A stretch of DNA of 64,000 bases. It comes from Microbacterium sp. SMR1. GTDB lineage: Bacteria; Actinomycetota; Actinomycetes; Actinomycetales; Microbacteriaceae. Numbering within the stretch: position 1 is the first letter of the stretch; every line of letters starts with the position of its first letter. Location: assembly GCF_003289625.1 (NCBI RefSeq), contig NZ_QMBN01000001.1, forward strand, positions 868,001 to 932,000, given 5' to 3'. The position numbers and the translations under genes are program-made. Under the pieces are notes generated by a model. That model was not told where the DNA came from. It saw only the letters and a list, made by a program, of their open reading frames with translations, and did not search any database. Shown piece by piece: positions 51,731 to 61,196 of the stretch.

Positions 51731-53097
51731 GGATGGCGCGCGACCCCCGGATCGACGACCGCGCCGACGAGATCGTCGCGAGCTGGCGGGAACTCTGCCG
51801 GTTCCCGACAGTCGCCGGTCGACTCGACGCGATCGCAGCGGCCGCCGACTGGATCGAGCAGCGCCTCGTGCCGCTGATGGATCGCGTCGTGCGCTACGAC
51901 ATCCCCGGTTATGGACCCGTCGTCGTCGGTTTCCGAGCCGGGGCGAGCGATGCGTCGCTGCTGCTGTACAACCACTACGACGTCCAGCCCGAGGGCGATC
52001 CGTCGCGCTGGACCTCGCCGCCGTACGCCGCGGAGATCCGGGACGGTGCCATGTACGCGCGCGGCGCGTGCGACGACAAGGCCGACGTGGCTGGCCGTCT
52101 CGCCTCGCTTCGCCTCTGGATCGAGGACCACGACGGGCAGACTCCGTTCGGCGTCATCTACCTCGCGGACCCATGCGAGGAGATCGGCAGCCCGGGCCTG
52201 GACGCGGTCCTCGCCGCGCACGCGGCCGAGCTGCGCGCCGACGCGTGCTTGTGGGAGAGCTACCTCCGCGAGGAGGACGGGCGCCCCGCCGTCGGGTTCG
52301 GATGCCGAGGGTCGCTCGAGATCGAGCTGTCGCTCGACATCCTCGCCGCGGCGCAGCATCCGTCGTACTCCTCGATCCTCCGCTCCGCACCGCTCGAGCT
52401 GATGGCGGCGATCTCGTCGATGCGCACCGACGACGGGCGGATCGCGGTCGCCGGCGTGCGGGATGAGGCGATCGTCCCGGACGAACGCGCGCGTCGCCGC
52501 ACGGCGGACATCACCCTGCCCGGAGTGTCCATCGCCCGCGACGGCGTGACACCCTATCTGCCGGGAACCGACTCGGAGCTCTCGACGCGGTTCGTCTTCG
52601 AGCCGTCGATGAGCCTCTCCGGGTTCGACCTCGACGACGGCGTGCGGCAGAGCATTCCGGCGTCGGCGTCTGCACGCGTGCGCTTCGGGCTCGTCCCCGG
52701 GATGCAGCCGGAGCGCGTGGTGGATGCTATCCGCGCCCACCTCTCCGCACGGCATCCGGACGTCTCGGTATCCGTCATCCGCGCCCTCGCGCCCGCGTAC
52801 TCACCGGTCGAGTCCGCCTTCGGCGAAGCCGTCGTGCGCGCTGCCGGGCATGCCTTCGGCGCCGACGCGGTCGTCTACGACGTGATGACGGGAGCGGGTC
52901 CCGGCGCCCTGTTCCTCGAGCACCTCGGAGCCCCCATCATCTCCCCCACTGGCACCCTGCGACCGGCCGGGAACATGCACGGCTACGATGAGCACGGCTA
53001 CGTCGAAGACTTCCTCGACCACGTCCAGTTCACCCTCGACGTCCTCCGGGAGCTCGAACGCAGCGGCTTCGCCGACACACCCCGGGGAGGGGCATGA
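51727..53097 (+). CDS. M20 family metallopeptidase
   Basis: A 456-residue M20 dipeptidase/carboxypeptidase-like enzyme. Metal-site motifs are YNHYDVQPEGDP, YARGACDDKADV (bridging Asp), DPCEEIGSPGL (base and ligand Glu pair) and AGNMHGYDEHG (His). In the second ligand position where Asp is usual there is LWESYL, so a Glu may substitute. The lid domain is at about 200-330. It probably completes peptide hydrolysis. The GTG start overlaps the M24 stop (GTGA); an ATG two codons later is the alternative. Confidence 0.9.
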   Translation: MRMARDPRIDDRADEIVASWRELCRFPTVAGRLDAIAAAADWIEQRLVPLMDRVVRYDIPGYGPVVVGFRAGASDASLLLYNHYDVQPEGDPSRWTSPPYAAEIRDGAMYARGACDDKADVAGRLASLRLWIEDHDGQTPFGVIYLADPCEEIGSPGLDAVLAAHAAELRADACLWESYLREEDGRPAVGFGCRGSLEIELSLDILAAAQHPSYSSILRSAPLELMAAISSMRTDDGRIAVAGVRDEAIVPDERARRRTADITLPGVSIARDGVTPYLPGTDSELSTRFVFEPSMSLSGFDLDDGVRQSIPASASARVRFGLVPGMQPERVVDAIRAHLSARHPDVSVSVIRALAPAYSPVESAFGEAVVRAAGHAFGADAVVYDVMTGAGPGALFLEHLGAPIISPTGTLRPAGNMHGYDEHGYVEDFLDHVQFTLDVLRELERSGFADTPRGGA

Positions 53098-53642
53098 CGA
53101 CCGATCCAGCGCACCTGCGCTCGCTGCTCGAACCCGAGCGCGAGGTCCTCGAGATCGACGACGTCGACCGGCGGATCCTGCATCGCCTGCACGAGGACGC
53201 CCGCGCGTCGATGCGCAGCATCGCGGCGGACGTCGGGATGTCGGCTCCGGCGGTCGCGGAACGCATCGCGCGGATGGAACGCGGGCACGTCATCCGCCGG
53301 CACACGATCGAGCTCGACTGGGCGGCGCTGGGCTATCCGATGCTCGTCGTGATGCCGTTACGGCTGACCGGGAACGCCGACGCTGCCGCAGTGCTGACCG
53401 CGCTCAAGGCGATCGACGCCATGACCGAGGTCATCGTCCTGGCGGCCGGGTACGACCTGATGGCGCGGTTCCGCGTACGCGACCACGCCGATCTGCAGCG
53501 ACTGCTCGTCGAGCAGGTCTGGCCGATCCCGGGCATCGACCGCGTCGAGACCATGCTCGCCATCGGCCGCCTCGCCGATCCCGAGCCGTTGCAGCACGTC
53601 CTGGCGACCGAGACCCCCGCGCGCAAACGCCGCCGCCCGTGA
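53094..53642 (+). CDS. Lrp/AsnC family transcriptional regulator
   Basis: A 182-residue regulator: an N-terminal winged helix-turn-helix (about 20-75: DDVDRRILHRLHEDARASMR and MSAPAVAERIARMERGHVIRRH), then an RAM ligand-binding domain (about 85-165) with the VIVLAAGYDLMARFRV strand. Such proteins bind free amino acids and control amino acid and peptide genes. Its place as the last gene of the peptidase operon (ATGA overlap) suggests feedback by released amino acids on this locus. Confidence 0.92.
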   Translation: MTTDPAHLRSLLEPEREVLEIDDVDRRILHRLHEDARASMRSIAADVGMSAPAVAERIARMERGHVIRRHTIELDWAALGYPMLVVMPLRLTGNADAAAVLTALKAIDAMTEVIVLAAGYDLMARFRVRDHADLQRLLVEQVWPIPGIDRVETMLAIGRLADPEPLQHVLATETPARKRRRP

Positions 53643-53681
53643 CCCGCCATCCCCCGGCTTAACATCGACCCGGGAGGAAGA

Positions 53682-54437
53682 ATGACGCACGTGTCACGGA
53701 CCCGACTGTGGTGGGAGATCGCCCTCGTTCTGGCGCTCTCGGTCGGCCGGTCGGCGTTCTTCTCAGTGCTGTCGTTCCTCGAGGCGGTGACGAGCCCGGT
53801 GAGCCTCGGCGACCAGTCGACCTCGCTCAATCCCGGTGCAGCGACCGTCGACCCGTGGCAGGTGGTGTCGCAGGTCTTCTCGAACCTCTTCAACCTCGCG
53901 CCCGTCGCGTTGGCGATCTACTTCCTCTGGGAGCCCGGCCGCTCGGCGCTGCGCCGGATCGGTCTGGACTTCCGGGTGTTCGGAAAGGATGCCGGCGCCG
54001 GCATCCTGCTCGTCGTTCTCATCGGCGGGCCGGGCCTCGGGCTCTACGCGCTCGGACGGGCGCTCGGGATCACCGTCCAGGTGGGGGCCGCACCGCTCGA
54101 CGGCGGCTGGACCGCCGTCATGCTCCTCGCGCTGGCCGCCCTGCGGGCGGGACTCACCGAGGAGGTCATCTTCATCGGTTACCTGTTCGACCGGCTTCGC
54201 CGTCTCGGCTGGAGCACGTGGACGATCATCCTGTCGACCGCCGCGCTCCGCGGGATGTACCACGCGTACCAGGGCGTCGGTCCGATCTTCGGGAACATCG
54301 CGATGGGCGTGGTCTTCGGGTGGGTCTACCACCGTTGGGGCCGGGTCATGCCGCTCGTCGTCGCGCACGTCGTGATCGACCTCATCGCGTTCATCGGCTA
54401 CCCGCTGGCCGCATCGTGGTGGCCCGGGCTCTTCTGA
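53682..54437 (+). CDS. CPBP family intramembrane protease
   Basis: A 251-residue membrane protein with about seven helices. The CPBP (Rce1-like) motif 1 reads EEVIFIGYLFDRL, where the usual EExxxR arginine is replaced by Ile. Motif 2 is GMYHAYQGVGPIFGN and motif 3 VVAHVVIDLIAF. The Glu pair and both His are kept, so activity is possible. The substrate is unknown. The ATG follows GGGAGGAAGA, and TAACAT at 53660-53665 is a plausible -10. Confidence 0.87.
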   Translation: MTHVSRTRLWWEIALVLALSVGRSAFFSVLSFLEAVTSPVSLGDQSTSLNPGAATVDPWQVVSQVFSNLFNLAPVALAIYFLWEPGRSALRRIGLDFRVFGKDAGAGILLVVLIGGPGLGLYALGRALGITVQVGAAPLDGGWTAVMLLALAALRAGLTEEVIFIGYLFDRLRRLGWSTWTIILSTAALRGMYHAYQGVGPIFGNIAMGVVFGWVYHRWGRVMPLVVAHVVIDLIAFIGYPLAASWWPGLF

Positions 54438-54451
54438 CACGTCGCGCTTGC

Positions 54452-54519
54452 CGAGCACGCACCCCCGCGTCGAGCACGCGCGCTGAACGGTGCGTGCTCG
54501 ACGGGACGGTGCGTGCTCG
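54452..54519. repeat. Nested inverted repeats GGTGCGTGCTCG
   Basis: CGAGCACGCACC at 54452-54463 is inverted as GGTGCGTGCTCG at both 54489-54500 and 54508-54519. A further partial left arm, CGTCGAGCACGC at 54468-54479, pairs perfectly with GCGTGCTCGACG at 54492-54503. Two alternative hairpins can form. The element lies between the convergent CPBP and gcvP genes, where it may terminate both, but its repeated structure is more complex than the other terminators here. Confidence 0.8.
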
Positions 54520-54533
54520 CGACGCCGGGGGCG

Positions 54534-57413
54534 TCAGGCGAAGGCCTCCGGCGGCGGGCATGCGCACACGAGGTTGCGGTCGCCGTAGGCCTGGTCGATA
54601 CGACGCACCGGTGGCCAGTACTTGCCGCGGACGAGGGACCGCACGGGATAGACGGCCTCTTCGCGCGAGTAAGCGTGCGACCAGGCCGACGCGGCCGCCG
54701 CTTCAGCCGTGTGCGGCGCGCCGACGAGCGGGTTGTCATCGGCCGGCCACTCCCCCGCGGCGACCCGGTCGGCTTCGGCGCGGATGGCGATCATCGCCTC
54801 GACGAAACGGTCGATCTCGGCGAGGTCCTCCGACTCCGTCGGCTCGACCATGAGCGTCCCCGCCACCGGGAACGACATCGTCGGCGCGTGGAAGCCGTAG
54901 TCGATCAGCCGCTTCGCGACGTCGTCCACGGTGATGCCGGTGCGCTCCCGCAGAGGACGCAGATCCAGGATGCACTCGTGCGCGACGAGTCCGCCTTCGC
55001 CGGCGTAGAGCACCGGATAGTGCTCGCCCAGCCGCGCCGCGATGTAGTTCGCCGCGAGCACCGCAGCTCCCGTGGCCGCCCGCAGCCCGGCTGCCCCCAG
55101 CATGCGCACGTACGCCCACGAGATCGGAAGGATGGATGCCGAGCCGTAGGGCGCGGCCGAGACCGGACCGCCCTCGAAGACGAACCCGCCGGCGTGCTCG
55201 GCCTGCTGGGCGCGCGGGTGAGACGGCAGGAACGGCGCGAGGTGCGCCTTGGCCGCCACGGGGCCCACACCCGGTCCGCCGCCTCCGTGCGGGATGGCGA
55301 ACGTCTTGTGCAGGTTGAGATGCGAGACGTCGCCGCCGAGGTCGCCGAAGCGCGCGAAACCGAGGAGGGCGTTGAGGTTGGCGCCGTCGACGTAGACCTG
55401 ACCGCCCGCCGCGTGCACCGCATCGGTGATCGCGAGCACCTCGTGCTCGTACACCCCGTGAGTCGAGGGGTAGGTGATCATGAGAGCGGAGAGCGCCGCA
55501 GCATGCTCGTCGATCTTGGCGCGGAGATCGTCGAGGTCGACGTTTCCCGCTTCGTCGCAGGCCACGACCACGACGCGCATACCGGCGAGCACGGCCGACG
55601 CGGCGTTGGTGCCGTGCGCCGACGACGGGATGAGGCAGACGGTCCGGTCGTCGTCGCCTCGCGACCGGTGATAGCCGCGGATCGCGAGCAGCCCCGCGAG
55701 CTCGCCCTGCGAGCCGGCATTGGGCTGCAGCGAGACGGCGTCGTAACCGGTCACCTCGGCGAGCCACCCCTCGAGCTGCTCGATGAGCTCGAGATACCCG
55801 CGCACGTCGTCGGCGGGTGCGAACGGGTGCACGCGGGCGAACTCCGGCCAGGTCACGGCGGCCATCTCGGTCGCGGCGTTCAACTTCATCGTGCACGACC
55901 CGAGCGGGATCATGCCACGGTCGAGCGCGTAATCGCGGTCGGCGAGGCGCTTGAGGTAGCGCATCATCGCCGTCTCGGAGTGGTGGCTGTTGAACACCGG
56001 ATGGGTGAGGTACTCGTCCTCGCGCCGAAGCGACGCCGCTGCGTGCCGGTCAGCCCACGTCGATCCGCCGATGAATGCGAATGCGCGCTGCTCGGGACCG
56101 CCGAATGCTCGGACGATCGCGTGCAGATCGCTGACGGTCGTCGTCTCGTCGACGGCGACTCCGACCGTGTCGTCGTCGCGGTGCCACAGCTGGTAACCGG
56201 ATTCGCGGGCCGCCGCGACGACGCCTGCTGCCCGGCCCGGCGCGCGCACCACGAGCGTGTCGAAGAACGCATCATGCTCGACCTCGACCCCCGCATCGGC
56301 CAGCCACTCGGCGAGAAGGGCCGCGTGACCGGCGACGGACTCGGCGATGCGCCGGAGCCCATCCGGGCCGTGGTACACGGCGTACATCGACGCCATGACC
56401 GCCAGCAGGACCTGTGCGGTGCAGATGTTCGACGTCGCCTTCTCGCGACGGATGTGCTGCTCGCGCGTCTGGAGCGAGAGCCGGTAGGCGAGATCGCCCG
56501 CCGCGTCGACCGAGACGCCGACGAGCCGTCCGGGCAGCTGGCGCTCGAGGCCGGCACGCACCGCCATGTACCCGGCGTGGGGTCCGCCGAAGCCCATCGG
56601 CACGCCGAACCGCTGGGTGGTGCCGACGGCCACATCCGCCCCGAGCGAGCCGGGCGATCGCAGCAGGGTCAGCGCGAGGAGATCCGCCGCCACGACGACG
56701 AGACCGCCCGCAGCCTGCACCTCCGCGATGACCGTGCTCGGATCCCACACACGGCCGGACGCACCGGGATACTGCACGAATGCACCGAAGACCGGCTCGT
56801 CGGACGGGGTCGTGCCCGCGGCGCCGGCGAAGTCGATCTCGCGCAGTTCGATGCCGAGCGCCTCCGCTCGATGGCCGAGCAGCGCCTTCGTCTGCGGCAG
56901 CGCATCCGCGTCGACGAGGAACACGTTGCTGCGCGACTTCGAGGCCCGCCGTGCGACGAGCATGCCCTCGACGACGGTGGTGGCCTCGTCGAGCATCGAC
57001 GCATTCGCCGTCGCGAGCCCGGTCAGGTCGGTGACCATCGTCTGGAAGTTGATGAGCGCTTCGAGGCGGCCCTGCGAGATCTCCGGCTGATACGGCGTGT
57101 ACGCGGTGTACCAGGACGGGTTCTCGAGGACGTTGCGCTGGATGACGGCAGGGGTGAGCGTGTCGTAGTACCCCAGGCCGATCATCGCCCGTGCCGGACG
57201 GTTGCGCGATGCCAGCTCGCGCAGCTCCGCGAGCGCCTCGTGCTCGGCGGCCGGGACCGGGATGACGCTGTCGGGCACCGCATCGACCTGGATGGCCGCG
57301 GGCACGGCTCGGGCGAGCAGAGCGTCGACGTCCGGATAACCGAGGACCTCGAGCATGCGCTGCTGCGCGGCGCCGTCGGTGCCGATGTGACGGGCGGCGA
57401 AAGCGGAGGTCAT
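54534..57413 (-). CDS. gcvP: Glycine dehydrogenase (decarboxylating), P-protein
   Basis: P-protein of the glycine cleavage system, 959 residues, decarboxylating glycine and passing aminomethyl to the GcvH lipoyl arm. It is the fused alpha/beta form: the N-terminal half has [17 protein letters not shown] and the C-terminal half carries the PLP lysine in [16 protein letters not shown] (about Lys702). [13 protein letters not shown] and the C-terminal [14 protein letters not shown] are conserved. It overlaps the gcvH stop by 4 bp. Third gene of gcvTHP. Confidence 0.96.
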   Translation of the reverse strand: MTSAFAARHIGTDGAAQQRMLEVLGYPDVDALLARAVPAAIQVDAVPDSVIPVPAAEHEALAELRELASRNRPARAMIGLGYYDTLTPAVIQRNVLENPSWYTAYTPYQPEISQGRLEALINFQTMVTDLTGLATANASMLDEATTVVEGMLVARRASKSRSNVFLVDADALPQTKALLGHRAEALGIELREIDFAGAAGTTPSDEPVFGAFVQYPGASGRVWDPSTVIAEVQAAGGLVVVAADLLALTLLRSPGSLGADVAVGTTQRFGVPMGFGGPHAGYMAVRAGLERQLPGRLVGVSVDAAGDLAYRLSLQTREQHIRREKATSNICTAQVLLAVMASMYAVYHGPDGLRRIAESVAGHAALLAEWLADAGVEVEHDAFFDTLVVRAPGRAAGVVAAARESGYQLWHRDDDTVGVAVDETTTVSDLHAIVRAFGGPEQRAFAFIGGSTWADRHAAASLRREDEYLTHPVFNSHHSETAMMRYLKRLADRDYALDRGMIPLGSCTMKLNAATEMAAVTWPEFARVHPFAPADDVRGYLELIEQLEGWLAEVTGYDAVSLQPNAGSQGELAGLLAIRGYHRSRGDDDRTVCLIPSSAHGTNAASAVLAGMRVVVVACDEAGNVDLDDLRAKIDEHAAALSALMITYPSTHGVYEHEVLAITDAVHAAGGQVYVDGANLNALLGFARFGDLGGDVSHLNLHKTFAIPHGGGGPGVGPVAAKAHLAPFLPSHPRAQQAEHAGGFVFEGGPVSAAPYGSASILPISWAYVRMLGAAGLRAATGAAVLAANYIAARLGEHYPVLYAGEGGLVAHECILDLRPLRERTGITVDDVAKRLIDYGFHAPTMSFPVAGTLMVEPTESEDLAEIDRFVEAMIAIRAEADRVAAGEWPADDNPLVGAPHTAEAAAASAWSHAYSREEAVYPVRSLVRGKYWPPVRRIDQAYGDRNLVCACPPPEAFA

Positions 57414-57793
57414 CGGTCTCCGCCGGTGAGCTCGACGTAGGCGGCGCGGTCGAGCAGACCGTCCGCGTCGGAGGGATCGATCTCGATGCGAACGAGCCAG
57501 CCGTCGCCGAACGGCCCGGCGTTCACGAGCGACGGGTCGTCGACGACGGCCTCGTTGATCTCGACGACGGTTCCGCTCAGCGGTGCGTAGAGCTCGCCGA
57601 CCGACTTGGTCGACTCGATCTCGCCGCAGACGGCATCGGCGGTCACCGCGGTTCCGACGGCAGGGAGATCGACGAACACCACGTCACCCAGCTTCTCGGC
57701 GGCGTAGTCGGTGATGCCGACCGTCGCGGTGGTGCCCGACAGGGCGACCCACTCGTGCTCGGCGGTGTACTTCAGGTCGTCGAGATCGGTCAT
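57410..57793 (-). CDS. gcvH: Glycine cleavage system H protein
   Basis: A 127-residue lipoyl carrier protein. The lipoylation site is Lys63 in [15 protein letters not shown], and [12 protein letters not shown] lies at the N-terminus. It shuttles the methylamine intermediate between GcvP and GcvT. Start and stop both overlap neighbours by 4 bp (ATGA), giving tight coupling. No lipoate synthase or dihydrolipoamide dehydrogenase gene is in the window. Confidence 0.96.
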   Translation of the reverse strand: MTDLDDLKYTAEHEWVALSGTTATVGITDYAAEKLGDVVFVDLPAVGTAVTADAVCGEIESTKSVGELYAPLSGTVVEINEAVVDDPSLVNAGPFGDGWLVRIEIDPSDADGLLDRAAYVELTGGDR

Positions 57794-58902
57794 TTCTTCC
57801 TCCGGTAGAACGGCAGCGTGGTGACGGTGGCGGGAATGCGGGTACCGCGGACATCGAGCGCCAGCTCGGTGCCGAGTGCCGCGTGTTCGAGTGCGACGTA
57901 GGCCATGGCGATGGGATGCCCGAGGGTCGGGCTCAGGGCACCGCTCGTGATCTCACCGACGCGCTCGCCGTCGGGGCCGAGTACGGCGTAGCCGGCGCGG
58001 CCGGCGCGGCGGCCCTCCGAGACGAGACCGACGAGCACCGGCCCGCCGGAGGAGTCACGGGACTGGAGGCCCTCGCGGCCCACGAAGGCGCCCTTGTCCG
58101 TGGCGACGACGCGGCCGAGGCCCGCCTGCGCGGGAGCGACGTCGCGCGAGAGCTCATGTCCGTACAGCGGCATCCCGGCTTCGAGCCGCAAGGTGTCGCG
58201 CGAGGCGAGGCCCGCCGGCGCCAGCCCGAGCGGCGACCCGGCCGCCAGCACGGCGTCCCAGAGCGATTCGGCCGCGCGGGCCGGGATCATGAGCTCGAAC
58301 CCGTCTTCGCCGGTGTACCCGGTGCGTGCGAGAAGCAGCGACTCACCCGCGAACTCGCCGGCGGCCCACGCGTAGTACCGCGTGTCCGCGAGTGCGACGT
58401 CGGGAGTCGACAGGCCCGGGGTGGACTCGAGCACCGCCAGCGCCGCCGGGCCCTGAACCGCCAGGAGCGCGTAGTCATCGGTGAGGTCTCGTACCTCGAC
58501 GTCCCAGCCTTCGGCCCGTTCCTGGAGCGCCGTCCAGACGGGCTCGCGGTTGCCCGCGTTCGCGATGATGAGGAAGCGGTCGTCGCCGAGGCGGTAGACG
58601 ATGACATCGTCGATGATTCCGCCGTCGTCGGCGAGGACGAGCGAGTACTTCGCCTTTCCGACGGTCATCGTCGAGATCCTGCCGGCGAGGGCGGCGTCGA
58701 GGCAGTCGCCGGCGACGGAGCCGCTCACCTCGAACTCCGCCATGTGCGAGATGTCGAACAAACCGGCGGCAGAGCGCACCGCGTGGTGCTCGGCGAGGTC
58801 GGACGTATAGCGGACGGGCATGAGCCAGCCGCCGAAGTCGGTGAACGATGCGCCGAGCGCAGCGTGACGATGGTGCAGGACGGTGGAGCGGGGATCTGAC
58901 AT
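57790..58902 (-). CDS. gcvT: Glycine cleavage system aminomethyltransferase (T protein)
   Basis: Transfers the methylene group to tetrahydrofolate and releases ammonia; 370 residues. Family segments include [15 protein letters not shown] (about 46-60), [13 protein letters not shown] (about 205-217) and [12 protein letters not shown] (about 255-266, folate site). I chose the ATG at 58902, where conserved sequence starts and GGGAG lies 5 nt upstream; the frame opens at 58983 inside the riboswitch. First gene of the operon, under the glycine riboswitch. Confidence 0.95.
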   Translation of the reverse strand: MSDPRSTVLHHRHAALGASFTDFGGWLMPVRYTSDLAEHHAVRSAAGLFDISHMAEFEVSGSVAGDCLDAALAGRISTMTVGKAKYSLVLADDGGIIDDVIVYRLGDDRFLIIANAGNREPVWTALQERAEGWDVEVRDLTDDYALLAVQGPAALAVLESTPGLSTPDVALADTRYYAWAAGEFAGESLLLARTGYTGEDGFELMIPARAAESLWDAVLAAGSPLGLAPAGLASRDTLRLEAGMPLYGHELSRDVAPAQAGLGRVVATDKGAFVGREGLQSRDSSGGPVLVGLVSEGRRAGRAGYAVLGPDGERVGEITSGALSPTLGHPIAMAYVALEHAALGTELALDVRGTRIPATVTTLPFYRRKK

Positions 58903-58950
58903 GAGTTCTCCCGTTGCGGGCGGGCGGCTGCCACGGCTGCGGCATCCGGA

Positions 58951-59129
58951 ACTCCCCCTCTGTCTTGGGCCTGAGAGTTTCACCGGGCGAACCCGGCTTT
59001 CACCGTCGGCGGATCCCCGAAGGGATCGCTTTCCAGAGCGGCCGGACGCGCGCGGTACGCGGACCTGAGAGATTGGCGGGGAGGCTTGCTCCTTCGGTGC
59101 CCGGGTTGCCCCGGGGCTCTCCCGCGTGC
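58951..59129 (-). ncRNA. Tandem glycine riboswitch (two aptamers)
   Basis: On the minus strand, aptamer 1 (about 59129-59063) has GGGAGAGCC, the core CACCGAAGGAGCAAGC and AATCTCTCAGG. Aptamer 2 (about 59041-58951) has CTCTGGAAAGCG, GCCGACGGTGAAAGC, AAACTCTCAGG and the closing CAGAGGGGG. These are the conserved glycine-aptamer elements. Two aptamers in tandem upstream of gcvT are expected to turn on glycine cleavage when glycine is plentiful. GAGTTC just after aptamer 2 is complementary to GAACTC touching the gcvT ATG, which suggests control of translation. Confidence 0.93.
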
Positions 59130-59159
59130 GTCATGCGGCCTGTCTTCAGTTGCGCGATC

Positions 59160-59165
59160 AGCATA
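59160..59165 (-). promoter_or_regulatory. -10 hexamer TATGCT of the gcv operon
   Basis: TATGCT on the minus strand lies about 31 nt before aptamer 1, so the transcript would begin near 59152, just upstream of the riboswitch. The -35 region (about TGCGCG) is weak. The 79-bp gap behind marP holds nothing else I can identify. Confidence 0.5.
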
Positions 59166-59209
59166 GCGTCACCGCGCGAGACCGCGCAGGCGCCGCTGTA
59201 CTGGGCCGC

Positions 59210-60382
59210 TCAGCGCGTGCAGCTCCCCGCCGTCACGGCCGGAGCGTCCGCAGAGGCGCCCGCGAGCACCGGCAGCAGCTCCGTCGTCGTCATCGCGTAG
59301 CCCCGCCGCTCGTCCTCGGCGCCGCGCGCGAACACGACGCCGGCGACCTCACCGGCGTCGGTCAGCAGCGGCCCGCCGGAGTTGCCCGGGCGGACGTCGG
59401 CATCGAGCGCGTAGATCTCACGCGGAGCGCTGGACTCGTCGTAGATGTCGGGGACGGGGGCCGAGCCCACCGAGAGGACGAAGGCGGCTCCGCTCGTGAA
59501 GGGCCCGCCGAGCGGGTATCCCTGGACCGCGACCGCTGCTCCCGCGGCGACCGGCGGAACGACCGGCAGGGGCGCCACGCCCAGGTCCGAGACCGCGATG
59601 ACGGCGAGGTCGTCGATCGGGTCGAAGTACACCACGCGCCCTTCACGCGCGTCGCGGCCCGGCAGCTCGACGACGGGGGTGTCGACGCCCGCCACGACGT
59701 GGGCGTTGGTCACGATGAGGTCGTCGGCGGCGACGAATCCGGACCCGGTCATCGACACGCCGCAGGCGTAGGCCGTGCCGCTGATGCGGGCGACGGATGC
59801 CGCCGCGCGCTGCAGCTCGGGATCATCGAGCGCGACGGCGGGCGCGGTCGGCGCGACCTCGGGCCGGAGAAGCTCGCCGATGCGGGGGATCCCCTCGTCG
59901 ACGACGAATCCGCGCACCTCGGCGAGCGCGCTGTCGACGGGGTCGGGGGTGAGACCGTCGATGAACGAGAGCACGCGCGAGGAGGCCACGGCGGTGGACA
60001 CGAGCGGCATGCCGCTCGCGGTGACCGCGCCGGCGCCGAGGAGGAGGACGAGTCCACCGGCGATCGTCGCCCCGCCGGCACCCAGGATGCGGTCGAGGAT
60101 GCGCAGCTTGGCTCGGTCGACGCCGCGGCGCAGCGCCGCACCGACAGCGGTGCCGAGCGCGGTGCACAGGACGATGATCGCGATGGCGCAGATGGCGAGC
60201 ACGAGCGACCGGTACTCCCAGTCGGCGACGCCGGGCGCGATGAGGGGCACAGCCCATACGGCGAGGAGCGAGCCGATGACGAGCCCGGCGAGCGAGCCCG
60301 CGATCGCGACGAGGCCTCGTGTCACGCCGATGGCGAAGAAGCCGACGAGGAGGATCACGACGATGACGTCGACCAGCAGCAC
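59210..60382 (-). CDS. marP: MarP-type membrane serine protease
   Basis: A 390-residue protein: an N-terminal colicin-V-production-like membrane domain with about four helices (about 3-22, 26-45, 60-80 and 98-118), then a periplasmic trypsin-like domain. The triad lies in TNAHVVAG (His near 226), DDLAVI (Asp near 257) and RPGNSGGPLL (Ser near 335). Two cysteines (in AYACGVS and AGSCTR) may form a disulfide. In mycobacteria MarP gives acid and oxidative resistance by processing cell-wall hydrolases. GTG start, fixed by GAGGAGG. Confidence 0.9.
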   Translation of the reverse strand: MLLVDVIVVILLVGFFAIGVTRGLVAIAGSLAGLVIGSLLAVWAVPLIAPGVADWEYRSLVLAICAIAIIVLCTALGTAVGAALRRGVDRAKLRILDRILGAGGATIAGGLVLLLGAGAVTASGMPLVSTAVASSRVLSFIDGLTPDPVDSALAEVRGFVVDEGIPRIGELLRPEVAPTAPAVALDDPELQRAAASVARISGTAYACGVSMTGSGFVAADDLIVTNAHVVAGVDTPVVELPGRDAREGRVVYFDPIDDLAVIAVSDLGVAPLPVVPPVAAGAAVAVQGYPLGGPFTSGAAFVLSVGSAPVPDIYDESSAPREIYALDADVRPGNSGGPLLTDAGEVAGVVFARGAEDERRGYAMTTTELLPVLAGASADAPAVTAGSCTR

Positions 60383-60438
60383 AGGACCTCCTCGGGAACG
60401 GAGGCCAGCGTACGGCGTCCCGCTGTGAGTCGCCCGTT

Positions 60439-60486
60439 TTGCGCTTCGTGTCGCGATGACTATAAGATCGGTGCGACAGTTAGGGT
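60439..60486 (+). promoter_or_regulatory. nrtR-nadAB promoter and candidate NrtR operator
   Basis: TTGCGC (60439-60444), 16 nt, TATAAG (60461-60466), 24 nt before the nrtR ATG: the best -35/-10 pair I see in the window. TGTCGC (60450-60455) and GCGACA (60473-60478) are inverted around the -10. A looser dyad, ACNNTAA...TTANNGT, spans about 60459-60486. Either could be the autoregulatory NrtR site; the choice is not settled by sequence alone. Confidence 0.5.
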
Positions 60487-60490
60487 CACA

Positions 60491-61186
60491 ATGACACGAA
60501 CCACCGCGGATGGCCCGCAGGACGATATCCGGGTCGCCGTCTCGACGGTCATCTTCAGCCTGCGCCACGACGGCGGCGAGCTTCCCTCCGTCGTGCTCCC
60601 CCTGGTGCGTCGCACACGCGATCCCCACGCCGGACAGTGGGCGCTCCCTGGCGGATGGCTCGACGTGTCCGAGAACCTCGAGGCTGCGGCATCCCGGACC
60701 CTGGCCGAGACGACCGCGCTGGCTCCGAGCTATCTCGAGCAGCTCTACGTCTTCGGCGACGTCGGCCGCTCTCCCTCGCGAGTGGTGTCGATCGTCTACT
60801 GGGCGCTGGTGCGCGAGGACGTCGCATCGACACCGCTGCCCGAGGACGAGAACGTCGCGTGGTTCGACACCGCCGATCTGCCGGAGCTGGCGTTCGACCA
60901 CCGGAGCATCATCGAGTACGCGCTCTGGCGGCTGCGCAACAAGGTCGGCTACAGCCGTATCGCGCATGGGCTTCTGCCTGACCTGTTCACCCTCGCCGAG
61001 CTTCGCGAGGTGTACGAGGCCATCGGCGGAAAGCGCCTCGATCCGGCGAACTTCCGCCGCCAGGTCGAGGGGTCGGGCACCCTCATCCCGACACGCGAGT
61101 TCCGCACCGGCAGCCACCGCCCCGCCCGGCTCTACCGCTACAACCACGACGTCGAGCTCGCCGACCGCGGGCCGCTCCCCCGATGA
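60491..61186 (+). CDS. nrtR: NrtR-type Nudix-related transcriptional regulator of NAD synthesis
   Basis: A 231-residue protein: a Nudix-fold domain (about 12-150), then a winged helix (about 155-220: LLPDLFTLAELREVYEAIGG, FRRQVEGSGTL). The Nudix box starts normally (GGWLDVSENLEAAASR) but the catalytic REUxEExGU reads RTLAETTAL, so hydrolysis is unlikely. Such proteins bind ADP-ribose and repress NAD genes. Position directly before nadA and nadB supports NrtR. The ATG lies at the conserved start; longer frames run through the MarP gene on the other strand. Confidence 0.9.
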   Translation: MTRTTADGPQDDIRVAVSTVIFSLRHDGGELPSVVLPLVRRTRDPHAGQWALPGGWLDVSENLEAAASRTLAETTALAPSYLEQLYVFGDVGRSPSRVVSIVYWALVREDVASTPLPEDENVAWFDTADLPELAFDHRSIIEYALWRLRNKVGYSRIAHGLLPDLFTLAELREVYEAIGGKRLDPANFRRQVEGSGTLIPTREFRTGSHRPARLYRYNHDVELADRGPLPR

Positions 61187-61196
61187 AGGAACGCGC

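Noticed and set aside
54513..57440. A 975-residue plus-strand open frame opposite gcvP
   Set aside because: It is a complement of the highly conserved P-protein with no recognisable domain and no ribosome site.
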